Positions 1 through 9,300 of a stretch of 18,171 nt of DNA are shown here, piece by piece. A model generated the notes under the pieces. That model had not been told where the DNA came from, ran no database searches, and saw only the letters and a program-made list of their open reading frames with translations. Position 1 is the stretch's first letter, and each line of letters opens with the position of its first letter. Source of the stretch: Pinguiococcus pyrenoidosus (lineage: Eukaryota; Sar; Pinguiophyceae; Pinguiochrysidales; Pinguiochrysidaceae); the NCBI GenBank assembly GCA_019677205.1, contig JAAMXY010001553.1:1-18171 (forward strand). Reading direction: 5' to 3'. Both the position numbers and the translations under genes were made by a program.

Positions 1-1665
1 AAGAAGACTGCGAGGGAGCTGGCGACGCTGCACGCCAGAGAAGAGGAAGTCGTTCTCGAGAGAACTCAACTACGCCAAGAGGTCGCCAGGCGAGACCGGG
101 AGATGCAAGAGAGGCTGGCCGAGACGCAGGAAACCGTAGCGCAGAATAGAAAGACCGAGCGCGAACTGGCTACGTTGCGACGAGAGCTTGCTGAACGCCG
201 GGCGAAGCACTATCATGTCCTGAACCGGTGCCACACCTTGGAGGATCGCTGCCGACTCGCCGAGGCAGCGCGGGAGAATGCCGAGCATCGCATTGAGACC
301 TTGACGAGCCAAAGCGCGCTGCTCGTGAGACAGGTCGACGGGCTCTCAAGGCAGCTGAGTTCGGATCGCAAAATGAGGGAAGAAGCTCACGTGGTGGCGA
401 CTACAGCCGCCGCCCAGAGCGAGACTCATCGGAGCAAGCTACGGCGCGAGAACGAGGAGCTGCGACAGCAAATCCAGACACTTCAGGCCGCACGGGCAGA
501 GATGCATCAGCGCTTGGACGCCATGGCGCTTGAGAAGGACCAGCTGGTCGCCCGGGCATCCGCTCTTGCCGCAAACAAGGAGCTTGTTGAGGCAGATCTC
601 AGGCGGGCAAACAGCGGAGCCGCCGGGCTGACGCAGAGCGTCGAATCCCTGATGGCAAGACACCGTATCTTGCAGGAGGAGAAGGCTGATGCGCGCAGAG
701 ACGCCCGCCGGCAGCGAGCGAGGTCTCAAGCAGCGGCCCGCGAAGGGCGTGGAGGGAAGGGGGAGCTCCACGCGTTGGCGAGATCAAAGAAGCAGAAGCA
801 GGGTCTCCTCGGGAAGCTACTCGAGATCGCCGTCGCTGCCAGCCGGGAAGGTCCTTTGCAGACGCCCTCTCCCTTGCTCGTGCGGCTGCCCAAGCACCCC
901 AACCCTTGCGCCATATCGCTCGCAAATTGCGGGCTTTCCACCGAAGAGCTGGAGCTTGTTTGTGAGGCCGTCCGCCAGGCGCCATCCATCCTGTCCTTGG
1001 ATCTGCGGAGCAACGGCATCATGGATTCACACGCAATGCTGCTGTCAAATCTGTTTTATCACAAGACTTGCGGCCTGAGGCTGCTAGATCTGCGAGCGAA
1101 TAATTTGAGCATGGACGCTATCCAAAGTCTTGCGCAAGCCTTGGAGATGATGGCATCGGTGGGGTATGTCTACGCACGCAAAGATGGCTGTATCGACGGC
1201 ATCGGTGTGGTAGACGTGCCTGCCGGCTTTTCACAGGATGAGCTGAGATGCCTCACACCAGAAGCGGCCTGCACATTCCCCAAATCCAAGCTGGAGAAGA
1301 ATCAAGCAATCGTCACTGTTGTTCGCATCAATGCAGCAGACAACAGGCCTTCCGATCTGGAAAACGCGTTCCAAAAGGCTGCTCGAAGGCTGAAAGAAAG
1401 TCCGGCCACGTCGTCACTGGATCTTCCTCCTGACGAGGGCTCATTGTCTGACGCGCCTCGTCGACGGGGCTCGCCCGGCAGGAGCGGGTGCATCCCGCAA
1501 GACCCTGGCACCGACCAAGACCACCGAGAGCTCAAGACCATCAGAAGAGTGCGGGAGAGGCTTCAAAGCGATGCATACCGCCTCAAAGGAAACGTAGCGC
1601 AGCGGGCCATGCGCTTCGATCACCGGGCCAAGGTCCTTTCCCCCAGGGCGCTGCAGACGAAGTGA
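1..1665 (+). CDS. Coiled-coil protein with C-terminal leucine-rich repeats (5' end outside window)
   Basis: The frame is open from base 1 to a TGA at 1663-1665, so the gene begins upstream of the window; the first Met in view (103) is probably internal because the 34 codons before it have the same coiled-coil character. About 554 residues are visible. Residues 1 to about 235 are charged heptad-type sequence rich in Arg, Glu, Leu and Ala, typical of a long coiled coil. Residues about 285-385 hold ribonuclease-inhibitor-like leucine-rich repeats, with segments such as LSLDLRSNGI and LRLLDLRANNLS. The last 110 residues are polar and low in complexity and end in Thr-Lys. The architecture suggests a structural or scaffold protein, possibly cytoskeletal or ciliary, but I recognise no specific family. 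The next gene converges on it 103 bases downstream. The frame is secure; the function is not known. Confidence 0.8.
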   Translation, partial: KKTARELATLHAREEEVVLERTQLRQEVARRDREMQERLAETQETVAQNRKTERELATLRRELAERRAKHYHVLNRCHTLEDRCRLAEAARENAEHRIETLTSQSALLVRQVDGLSRQLSSDRKMREEAHVVATTAAAQSETHRSKLRRENEELRQQIQTLQAARAEMHQRLDAMALEKDQLVARASALAANKELVEADLRRANSGAAGLTQSVESLMARHRILQEEKADARRDARRQRARSQAAAREGRGGKGELHALARSKKQKQGLLGKLLEIAVAASREGPLQTPSPLLVRLPKHPNPCAISLANCGLSTEELELVCEAVRQAPSILSLDLRSNGIMDSHAMLLSNLFYHKTCGLRLLDLRANNLSMDAIQSLAQALEMMASVGYVYARKDGCIDGIGVVDVPAGFSQDELRCLTPEAACTFPKSKLEKNQAIVTVVRINAADNRPSDLENAFQKAARRLKESPATSSLDLPPDEGSLSDAPRRRGSPGRSGCIPQDPGTDQDHRELKTIRRVRERLQSDAYRLKGNVAQRAMRFDHRAKVLSPRALQTK

Positions 1666-1768
1666 CAGCCGCGAGGGAAACGCGGTGGCATTCCTCGTTG
1701 CTCGGCCTCGGATCAATCCGGAGGCAATCTGTGCTGAGCGTCAAAACAATTGCGGCTCTCGAAGGCAA

Positions 1769-2680
1769 CTAGTCGGCGAGCGCAGGCTCCTGGCTCAGGC
1801 GGCTGTGGACGAAGTACAGGCCGTCATAGGACCGATGGATGCGCGTGTCCTCGTCCAAGAAGAGCACCTCGAAGCCGGGGCCCTTCGTGTTCTGGCCTCC
1901 TCGCAGATACGCCAGCAGGCGGCCAATGGCCGTCACGATCCGAATGCCGGGGAAAGGGATCGTGATCTTGCCGAAGAGCCGCGGGAAGCGAGATTTGCGC
2001 AGTAGCACAACGCGCTGGAACGAAAGCGCGACTTCCTTTGCGTTCTTTGCCTTGGCCTTGACGATCACTCGGAAGCCACGAAGCTTGCCTTTGCCTTTGA
2101 CGAAGTTGACGGCGTTCACGAAGTTGCGCTTGATGGGGTCAACCAGCTGGAAGGTCACAGCCTCTCCGCGATCACCTCGCTTGAACGTCGCGTCGGCAGC
2201 GTCGGTGTACTCCAGGCTCCACACGCCGCCCAACTCGCACTCCTCCGGCGGGCTTCCCTGGAACCCTCCCCAGCCTCGCAGCGGCGCGCCCGTCGGGTTG
2301 AATGGCGCGAGCGCCTCGATGGCCGCCGTGATCGTGTCGCGCAGCTGCTCCATGTCCGAGGAGACCTGGGATCTTCGGCTGGCTACGGATTCGGCGCCCA
2401 ACAGACCTTTCTTGGGACGTTTCTCGTCCGTTTGGTCCGCAGCTTCCTCCGCCGCCTCCAGCTCCTCCATCTGCTTGACGCACGCGGAGTAAGCGGCGAT
2501 GGCCTCTCGCAGCGCGTCCTTGCGCTCGGCCAGAAGCTCGCCGGCGGCCTCTGTCCGCATCTCGAACAGCCGGACAGAGCCGACGGCGCCCCGCGCGTTG
2601 ATCAGGCGAGACCGCTGGAAGCTCGAGGCCGAGCAGACGAGCAGCGCGAGGACCGCGAGGCAAGCTTGACAGCGCGCCAT
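1769..2680 (-). CDS. PAP/fibrillin-family plastid lipid-associated protein, predicted plastid-targeted
   Basis: Fibrillins (plastid lipid-associated proteins) are lipocalin-like proteins of plastoglobules and thylakoids that bind lipids or quinones. Residues about 150-300 of this 303-residue protein fit the PAP_fibrillin domain: a GGVWSLEYTD opening, a middle block with KITIPFPGIRI, and a closing LDEDTRIHRSYDGLYFVHSR, the family's usual C-terminal strand. I chose the ATG at 2680 although the frame stays open to an ATG at 2920. From 2680 the N-terminus is a short signal peptide (hydrophobic residues 6-16) ending SASS before Phe21, then a basic stretch rich in Arg, Ser and Ala. That is the layout of bipartite presequences of complex red plastids, with aromatic +1 residue. 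The 2680 site also has a purine at -3 and G at +4. Residues 43-75 look helical and charged. The family call is firm; the targeting is inferred. Confidence 0.85.
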   Translation of the reverse strand: MARCQACLAVLALLVCSASSFQRSRLINARGAVGSVRLFEMRTEAAGELLAERKDALREAIAAYSACVKQMEELEAAEEAADQTDEKRPKKGLLGAESVASRRSQVSSDMEQLRDTITAAIEALAPFNPTGAPLRGWGGFQGSPPEECELGGVWSLEYTDAADATFKRGDRGEAVTFQLVDPIKRNFVNAVNFVKGKGKLRGFRVIVKAKAKNAKEVALSFQRVVLLRKSRFPRLFGKITIPFPGIRIVTAIGRLLAYLRGGQNTKGPGFEVLFLDEDTRIHRSYDGLYFVHSRLSQEPALAD

Positions 2681-3199
2681 CTCGCGGAACGACGCGCGGC
2701 GCGCGGCGCGCTTGAACACGGAGCTGGGCCTGAGCTGGGAGCACTCGAGGGCGAAGCTCAACGAATCGTTCTCGATGCATGTTGCCGCGAAGAACAGCAT
2801 GATAAGGGCTTCAAAGAAGCTTTCTGCCATCATCCTTGGCATGAACATCTCGTGTTTCAAAATATCAAAAAGGCACTGTTGAAGGGTCATATCCAATGAT
2901 GCGCCACTGTCCCAGATCACCGATGGTATCCAGCTAAAGCGTAGGTCGGTGCTCGGAAGTCAGCAGCATCTGTAACATGCCCGCATAGACGTACGTGCTC
3001 GGCAATACGGCCGCACGCACACCGCATCGCAGCTTTCCCGCGTAGTTTGGCGCGCGCAGGCCTTTCCCCGCCTTCTTTTGCTCCCGACTTCGTCTCGCAG
3101 TGCATGTTGAGATCGGGCGGCAAGATCACTCAGGAGGCGGACGCAGCGCAGCAAGCGCTTGGAGTTCGTGCTTGACGGCGAAAGCGCCTGCGGCAGAAA
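2681..3199. promoter_or_regulatory. Divergent spacer between fibrillin-like and zinc transporter genes
   Basis: This 519-base spacer separates two divergent start codons and should hold both promoters and 5' UTRs. The first 240 bases are also an open extension of the fibrillin frame. I leave it out because it would place about 80 residues in front of a good signal peptide. A G+C-rich block of repeated CGCGCGG lies at about 2694-2712, just upstream of the fibrillin ATG. No TATA box was found that I would trust. Confidence 0.35.
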
Positions 3200-4884
3200 A
3201 TGGCCGCGAAGGGCCAAGAATGGGGCGCAAAGAAGCGGCTCCAGTTCGTGGCCGGTCTCAACCTGGTGTACAGCGCGGCGCAGATCTTTGGCGCGCTCAA
3301 GTACAACGCTCTGGGCCTCCTAAGCGATGGCTTTCACAACCTCAGCGATGTCGGGGCGGTGCTGTGCGCGCTCTTGGCGCTTCACGTGCGCCACCTTCCC
3401 AGCACGGTGGACCGGCCCTTTGGCTACAATCGGGCCTCCCTGCTGGGCGGCCTAGTGAACAGCGTGACGCTGCTCGCGATGTGCGTGTTTCTGTTCTTGG
3501 AGGCCATTGCCCGGCTCATTCGGCCAGTGCAGACCGAGGGAGGCTGGGGATTCACCGTCCTGGCAGGCGCTGGACTGATCATGAATCTGCTGTCCGCAAT
3601 GGTCTTGGCCACGGCGGATGATCCGGACGCGATGCCGGTGTGCGCGCACAGCCATGGCCACAACGATCATGGCCACCACCACTCGCATTTCCATGGGCAT
3701 GGGCAGAAGGACACGCCAGGTAATGGCCCCGGCCACGCCCCGGGGCATCGGCACGGTCGTGGCTGCAGCCATTCGCACGGGCATAAGCAGCTGCACCATG
3801 ACGGGCACGACCATGGGCATGCCCACGAATGCGAGCATCATGGGCATCATGGACATCATGGACATCATGGACATCACGGCGATCATGGTGAGGACTCGCA
3901 TCACCAAGGTAGTGGACATGGACACGGGCATGGACATGGACACGGGCATGGACATGGACACGGGCATGGACATGGACACGGGCATGGACATGGACACGGA
4001 CTGACACACCGTTCAGTCAAGCAAGGGACCGAGAATGGCTTCTCAGGCAGTGAGCATTGTGACCTCTGCGGTAGCTGCCACTCTTCTGACGTGGATCTGA
4101 AGGAGGACGGTCTTTCCAACAGCAGCACGGTGCCCTCTCTTCTCGACGAAGAAGATGCAGCGTGGGACGTCCCGCTTCTGGACCAGCAGAGCAGGACATC
4201 TTTCCTTTTCGACGGGGACCGGGAGCGCGAAGACACGTCGCGGAAGACCTTCGAGATCTCGACGGCGGCTGCGGAAGACAGCGGCCGTGGCAAAAGCGCC
4301 AAGCCGCCATACCAAGGCATCCGGATGCACGACGCGAACATCTGGGCCGTGGTGTATCACAGTCTCGGCGACGCTCTCGTCTCCCTGGTGGTGCTGCTGG
4401 AGGCGCTGACCTTCCAGCACTTCGATCCCGAAAGCGGCGTGGGCAAGGCGATATCGCAGTACGTCGACCCCATTTTGAGCATCATCCTGTCCATGTTTAT
4501 TGCGTATACCGTGCGGCCTTTTCTCTCTCGGTGCCTCCGACAGCTTCTCGACGCGGCACCAGAAGGCATAGGTAAGTTTTGCTTGGCTGGCGGCGTGAGT
4601 TTGCGCACGGCCGCGCCTGACATGCCATCGTAGATATGGTCGCTCTCCGCGTGGCTGTGCAGGGCAGCCACCCCGACATCCGCGGCATCACCTTCCTCGG
4701 CATCCGGAGCAACAACCTAGGCCCCGTCAAGATGGGGCAATCCGTCACGATGATTCGCCTGCTCGTGTCGCCGGGAAGCTTCTCTTCTGCCCATGCTCGG
4801 GACGAGATCAAGGCACGGGTGAGCGACATGCTCGAGCTCTTTAACCTGGACAACACGTTTGTGGACCTCGAGAGCGCAGGCTGA
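3200..4884 (+). CDS. CDF/ZnT (SLC30-type) zinc transporter with long His-Gly loop; one intron
   Basis: Join 3200-4571 and 4634-4884, giving 540 residues. Cation diffusion facilitators exchange Zn2+ for protons, moving zinc out of the cytosol. Six membrane segments are visible: about residues 14-33, 38-63, 76-108, 116-137, 380-402 and 415-440. The tetrahedral zinc site is intact: H46 and D50 in segment 2 and H387 and D391 in segment 5, the HxxxD/HxxxD pattern of zinc-selective members. The loop between segments 4 and 5 is very long (about residues 146-380), with more than 100 residues of His-Gly sequence followed by an acidic stretch. The C-terminal domain begins APEGID across the splice junction and ends NTFVDLE, as in the family. 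An in-frame TGA at 3173-3175 and an A-rich context (aaaATGG) fix the start. By domain layout it resembles ZRC1/ZnT1 types of vacuole or plasma membrane; location is inferred. Confidence 0.9.
3838..3878 (+). repeat. 9-bp tandem repeat encoding His-His-Gly
   Basis: Four to five copies of the 9-base unit catcatggr encode repeated His-His-Gly, just upstream of the 18-bp array in the same metal-binding loop. The unit differs from the 18-bp one, so the loop grew by at least two separate slippage or unequal-exchange events. Confidence 0.85.
3914..4003 (+). repeat. 18-bp tandem repeat encoding Gly-His
   Basis: Four near-identical copies of ggacatggacacgggcat and a fifth, degenerate copy lie in tandem inside the zinc transporter reading frame. 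Each full copy encodes GHGHGH. Because copies are nearly identical at the nucleotide level, including third positions, the array looks recently expanded and is likely length-variable. Each copy is a multiple of three bases, so changes keep the frame. Confidence 0.92.
4572..4633 (+). other. Intron of the zinc transporter gene (62 bases)
   Basis: It runs from GTAAGT to TCGTAG. Exon 1 ends after ATA-G (phase 1), and joining to AT-ATG gives Asp-Met, restoring the PEGID motif typical of the CDF C-terminal domain. A CTGAC branch-site-like motif has its A 13 bases before the 3' splice site. Without removal the frame ends at TAG 4631-4633, losing the C-terminal domain. Confidence 0.88.
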
Positions 4885-5043
4885 GGCGTCCCGCTCGTGG
4901 CATCGATGGGCGGACTCCGCCACAGGCTCCCACATGGAAGTGAGACCAGACTTGAAGCAGATGCTCCTTCCCGTCGGGAGCAGTAGCGCGTACCACGAAC
5001 GTCCCCTTTTGACATGTATAGGTGATAGACAGCTCCGGTAGGC

Positions 5044-6117
5044 TCAGACGTTTACAAAGCATCTAGTGAAGTCAGCGCACCCTTTTTGTGCCCTTAGCGT
5101 GTGCTTGTGTGATTCGGGAAGGCTCGCGAAATCCTCCCGCGTCATTCCAAAAGCCTCATCGAATTCGCTTGCCTTCATGCTGCCTTCACGGTTGAAGAAG
5201 CTTTTGGGCAGACTGCCAATCGGGTTCCCCTTGAGCCTAATGCATTGCAAGCGCGGGAGCCTCTGCAGCTGCTGGAGCTCCTCGCAGACGTCGATCATCT
5301 CGTTTCTTTCCAGCGCCACGCAGCGAAGATTCTCGAGCTCTGCAAAAGTCCCACGTGCAATGCCTTCGAGGAAGTTGTCGCTTGCATTGATAAACTCCAG
5401 CTTCGACAACGCCTTGATCTCCGGCGGCAGGGACTTCAGGTGGTTCTGTCGAACGGACAGATGACGGAGTTGTGCGAACTGCCCAATCTCCGCCGGCAAG
5501 CTTTGGAGGCGATTCTCGCCCAGCAAAAGCACTTCGAGGTTCTCAAATGCTCTTATTCCGACAGGGGGCTCGGTCAATCGATTTCCCTGCAAGTTGAGCA
5601 CCCGCAGCGGATGGGTGCCAGCTCTCCTCGGCAGCTCGGGTGCGGCACCGCGCGAAATCCGGTTGCAACTTAGATCCAGCTTCTCCAGCGCGCTCGGAAC
5701 TCTCTCCACGTGAAAATGGGCGATCCTGTTATGGTCAAGGCAGAGCTCCCGCAGGGCTGGCAGAGTCACGAGGCCAGCTGGGATCTCGGTCAGCAAGTTC
5801 CACGAGAGCACCAGACGGCGAAGGTGGCGAAGTGCATGCAGATCTTCGGGAAGCGTCTGGATCTCGTTGTGCGCCAGGCTCAGCTGGCAGAGCTGCTCAA
5901 GGCACAGCAGGCGTGGAGGAAAACGATCGAACTTGTTGTAGGCGAGGCACAGGCGCCGAGCGGCCTTCCACTCGGAGAGCCGCTGTGGGAGTTCTCGCGC
6001 CTGCTGGTTCACCAGGCTGAACACCGTCCGCTCCCGTGCTGCAAGCCGGCTCCTCACGGCCTCAACATCCCTCTGGAAGCTCGCCCGCCGGCGCTGAAGG
6101 TCGCCGGGCCGCGCCAT
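5044..6117 (-). CDS. Leucine-rich repeat protein (about 11 LRRs)
   Basis: A single open frame encodes 357 residues with a TGA at 5044-5046. After a basic, helical N-terminus (residues 1-50), about 11 leucine-rich repeats run from residue 53 to about 315. Most are about 23 residues long in the SHOC2-like pattern LxxLxLxxNxLxxLP. Clear examples are LCQLSLAHNEIQTLPEDL, LEVLLLGENRLQSLPAEI and LRHLSVRQNHLKSLPPEI. The C-terminal 45 residues are polar, with a FDEAFGMTREDF segment. No kinase, F-box, signal peptide or membrane segment is seen, so this is probably a soluble protein-binding scaffold. It converges with the zinc transporter (159 bases between stops) and diverges from the TPR gene (262 bases between starts). 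The partner or pathway cannot be named; the closest general resemblance is to SHOC2-type or other intracellular LRR proteins. Confidence 0.88.
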   Translation of the reverse strand: MARPGDLQRRRASFQRDVEAVRSRLAARERTVFSLVNQQARELPQRLSEWKAARRLCLAYNKFDRFPPRLLCLEQLCQLSLAHNEIQTLPEDLHALRHLRRLVLSWNLLTEIPAGLVTLPALRELCLDHNRIAHFHVERVPSALEKLDLSCNRISRGAAPELPRRAGTHPLRVLNLQGNRLTEPPVGIRAFENLEVLLLGENRLQSLPAEIGQFAQLRHLSVRQNHLKSLPPEIKALSKLEFINASDNFLEGIARGTFAELENLRCVALERNEMIDVCEELQQLQRLPRLQCIRLKGNPIGSLPKSFFNREGSMKASEFDEAFGMTREDFASLPESHKHTLRAQKGCADFTRCFVNV

Positions 6118-6379
6118 GGCGGCCTTCGGCCCTGCATACGTTGCAAGAACAATCGCGTAGTACTAGCGGGCGCACCTCCGACCGACGCACGCCCGCCGGT
6201 GCGCAGCGACTTGAATAGTTCAAATCGGCTCGACGAGGTGGTCCATCGTCGCCACCGCCGGGCATCTCCGGTGCCATCTGCCCTCCTGGAGCACGCTTGG
6301 GTGAGGCGGGTGATGACCGTTCTGCCACAGCGGCAGATGGCGTGAAAACGGCCCGAGTGACGGACAGAAACCACCGGCG
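6118..6379. promoter_or_regulatory. Short divergent spacer, probable shared promoter
   Basis: Only 262 bases separate the start codons of the LRR gene (minus) and the TPR gene (plus). Both promoters and 5' UTRs must fit here, unless upstream exons lie elsewhere. I see no clear TATA box or repeated operator. Confidence 0.4.
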
Positions 6380-9300
6380 ATGGAGTCCGCGAGGCCGCCA
6401 GAGGCGCCCCCAGGGCCTTCGAGGGGCTCTTCTTGGCTGTGGCTGCTGTCTGGCCTGCTCCTGGGATGGGGCTCCGTGGGCTGCGGCCTTCTCTGCTGCG
6501 TGGTGATGCTTCCGGCTGCTCAGAGACCTCCGTGGCCGTGGGAGGCCTTCCCCTTGGAGCCTCTCGGAAGCCTCCACGAGGCGCTTTCGCGCAACAACTC
6601 TTCAGAAATCCTGCGGCATCTCATCGCCAAGGAGGCGGACGAATGCAGAGGCAATGCGGACTGGCAACCGGACCCAGCTGGCAGCCTCCAAGACCGGCCC
6701 AGCGAGGCATTCGGCGGGGATGCGCGCTTGGGCCCTGAGGAGATGGCCGGGGAAGGCAAGGCGTCACAAGAGCACCCGAAGCGACTGGAGGCGACCGTTG
6801 CCCATGGTCTGACGCTGGTGGTGCAGCAGCGCCCCGAAGAAGCGGCGCTCATCCTTGCCGATGCGCTGGATCTGCAGCTCTTCGAGCATTGGCGGCCGGC
6901 ATGGGATGGCGGCGGAGAGAACCGTATGAAGACGCCAGAGGAGATTCGCAAGCTGCAACCTGCCGATGACGATGCTTCCTTTACGCAACTGTTGCCCCTC
7001 CAGTGGCTTTGGGGCTGCATCGGGCTGAAGCGGGCGCTTGACGTAGGTCTCGGATACATTGAGGAGGCACTCGCGGTGGTCGACGTCTGCCTGGATCACG
7101 CCAATCGGGTGCTTGTGAGCCTCGGGCAAGGATCGCCCCTGCCTTGGACGGACGTCACCGTTCAAACGTTTCTAGCGCTTGCCGACGAGCTGCCAGCGCA
7201 AGGGAACGACGGTCAGCAAGGCGCGGTGGAGCTGCTCGAGCAACTCCGGGCATTCAGTTTGACGAGGTCGCCCCTCGACGAAGAATCCCAATTTCGCCTG
7301 GACTTGGCCTTGGCGAAGGCGCTCGTAGCGCGGGGATCTTTCTATGAGGCTTCCAAGGTCTTCGAGCAGCTGCGCTTCAAGGACATGCATGTCCGCGATG
7401 CGCTCACAGCCGGCCTGGCCATCTCACACAGCCTCACGTGGGCCGATGTAGAACAAAAGACTGCACGGTGCTTCGCTGCCCTGCGGTTCTTCGAGTACGT
7501 CATTGGGAAGATGCCAACAAACCAAGCTGCTCTGCTACACGGGGGCCTTCTCGCCATCTTCTCCGAGCAGGGTTCCGGGGAAGCCGCGCAGAGGGCCCTG
7601 GGGACGTCCGGCACAGCAGCCAGAACCTGGCTCGACCGGGCGTCGTTGGTTGGCGGAACCGGCAGCGAAGCATTGCTTGCCAGCCTTTTGCACCGTATGA
7701 AAGTTGGAGATCGCAGCAAGGAGCGCATCAATGCGCGTGAGGTCTTGCTGGAGCTCGCGGGCAGTCTCCCCATGCACACGGAAGCACAGCTGCTTTGCTA
7801 CCTCTTGATCTTCTGCGAGATGGTGGAGGCCCATGGCATCACGAGCGTGCTGCCTTATGGCAGCGCTGCCCTGGATCACTGCACAGTCCTCGAGCTGGAC
7901 TGGACGCTAAAGCCGTGGGCGGTGCTGGTGTGTTGGGAGCTCCGCCTCTTGCTTGCTGAAGCGCTGCTTGGCTCGGAGGACTATGAGGGAGTCTTGGCGG
8001 TGATCGGATCGGACCACCGGCAGGCAGAGCCACGCCGCGAGGAGCTGCACAATGCTTCCACGGCATCGATTTCGCCGTCGTCGTTGCCAACCTGGTTCTT
8101 TGATGCCGCTCTTGCGCATCTGGACATTCGCGAAGGCAGTGAAATGGCGCTCCGCGCTCGCAAGCTGCGCAGCGGGGCTTTCATGGGAAAGGCGGACTAC
8201 AAGGGAGCCATCAAGGAGCTTCAGAGCGCCCTGGACGAAGCGCCAGACGATGGCGAGATCTACGCACTCCTTGCTCACGCCTTGAACCGCCAGAGGGACC
8301 TTCTCAACCCATCCGCGGCAGGATCCGCCCGTCGCCGACCAACGCTCTTCTCGATGGGATCCTTCGTACGTACGGGTCACACTGAGGAGGCGCTTCAGGA
8401 TGAGGACCACGGAAACGGTGCTCCTGGCGTCAGTGGTGGCAGAAAGAGCGGATGGGTACAATTGGGTGGGGACAAGCTTGACCAGGCTCCGCAGCCCACT
8501 GCGCCGTCGTTGCCTAGAAGAGATGAAGTCGCTGAGGTGCACGTGGCGACTCCAGAAAGCGAAGCCGCGAATCATGCACCTCTCGTCGATGCAAGGTTAC
8601 GAAGGGACGAGGTCCTGCCGATCACGGAAGAAGCCGACCACGCTAAACAAGCCAAGCGCACGGAAGACACCAAACACCTCGAAGACGTCGAAAACCGCCA
8701 AGACGCCGAAAACCTCGAAGATGTCGAACACCTCGCAGACGTTGAAGACGTCGAAGACGCAGAACACCTCAAAGACGCTGAACACCAAGACACTCCTGCA
8801 GATGCTGAGATGAAGCCATCGGATGGGGAAGCGCAGGAGATCGAGGAAGGTGAGGTACTCACGCAGAGCGGCGCGATCGAGGTGGATGGTGAAGAGGATC
8901 GTGAAGAGCGGGCAGATCCGTGGGCAATCCTTCAGGGAGTGGAAGGGCTGCCCGGCTTCAGCTCGCTGCTGAGTGACTCGCTTGAGATTCAGGTTGGGCA
9001 GGTCGAGCGCGGCGAGGGACTCGCTGCAGAGGGCGTTGCTTCCGCAGAGGCAAGGCAGCAGGCGGCGTCGTACGTCAACCTCGGCAACGCGTTCGGGGCC
9101 CGCGCGGATTGGAAGCGCGCAACGATACAGTTCAACAAGGCGATCGCCGCGGACCCAATGAACTATCAGGGATACGTAGGGTTGTCGGAGACGCTGCGGC
9201 AGGAAGCGCAGCGAATACCCTCGCAGTCGAGCAGGGAATACTTTGATGTGAGCCGAAGGCGCTCCATTTCACTGCTGAACGCGATCGCTGCCTGGATGCT

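Noticed and set aside
2172-2780. 202-codon minus-strand frame over the fibrillin-like gene
   Set aside because: It overlaps the real frame on the same strand and is Arg- and Gly-rich as expected from a shifted G+C-rich reading.
2681-2920. 80-residue N-terminal extension of the fibrillin-like protein from an upstream ATG
   Set aside because: It would bury a good signal peptide and Phe cleavage site in the protein interior, and the added sequence has no domain; treated as upstream region.
3452-4009. Antisense and shifted frames across the His-Gly repeat, giving Met-Ser-Met-Pro or Met-Asp repeats
   Set aside because: They are by-products of the 9- and 18-bp repeats; only the plus frame continues into flanking transporter sequence.
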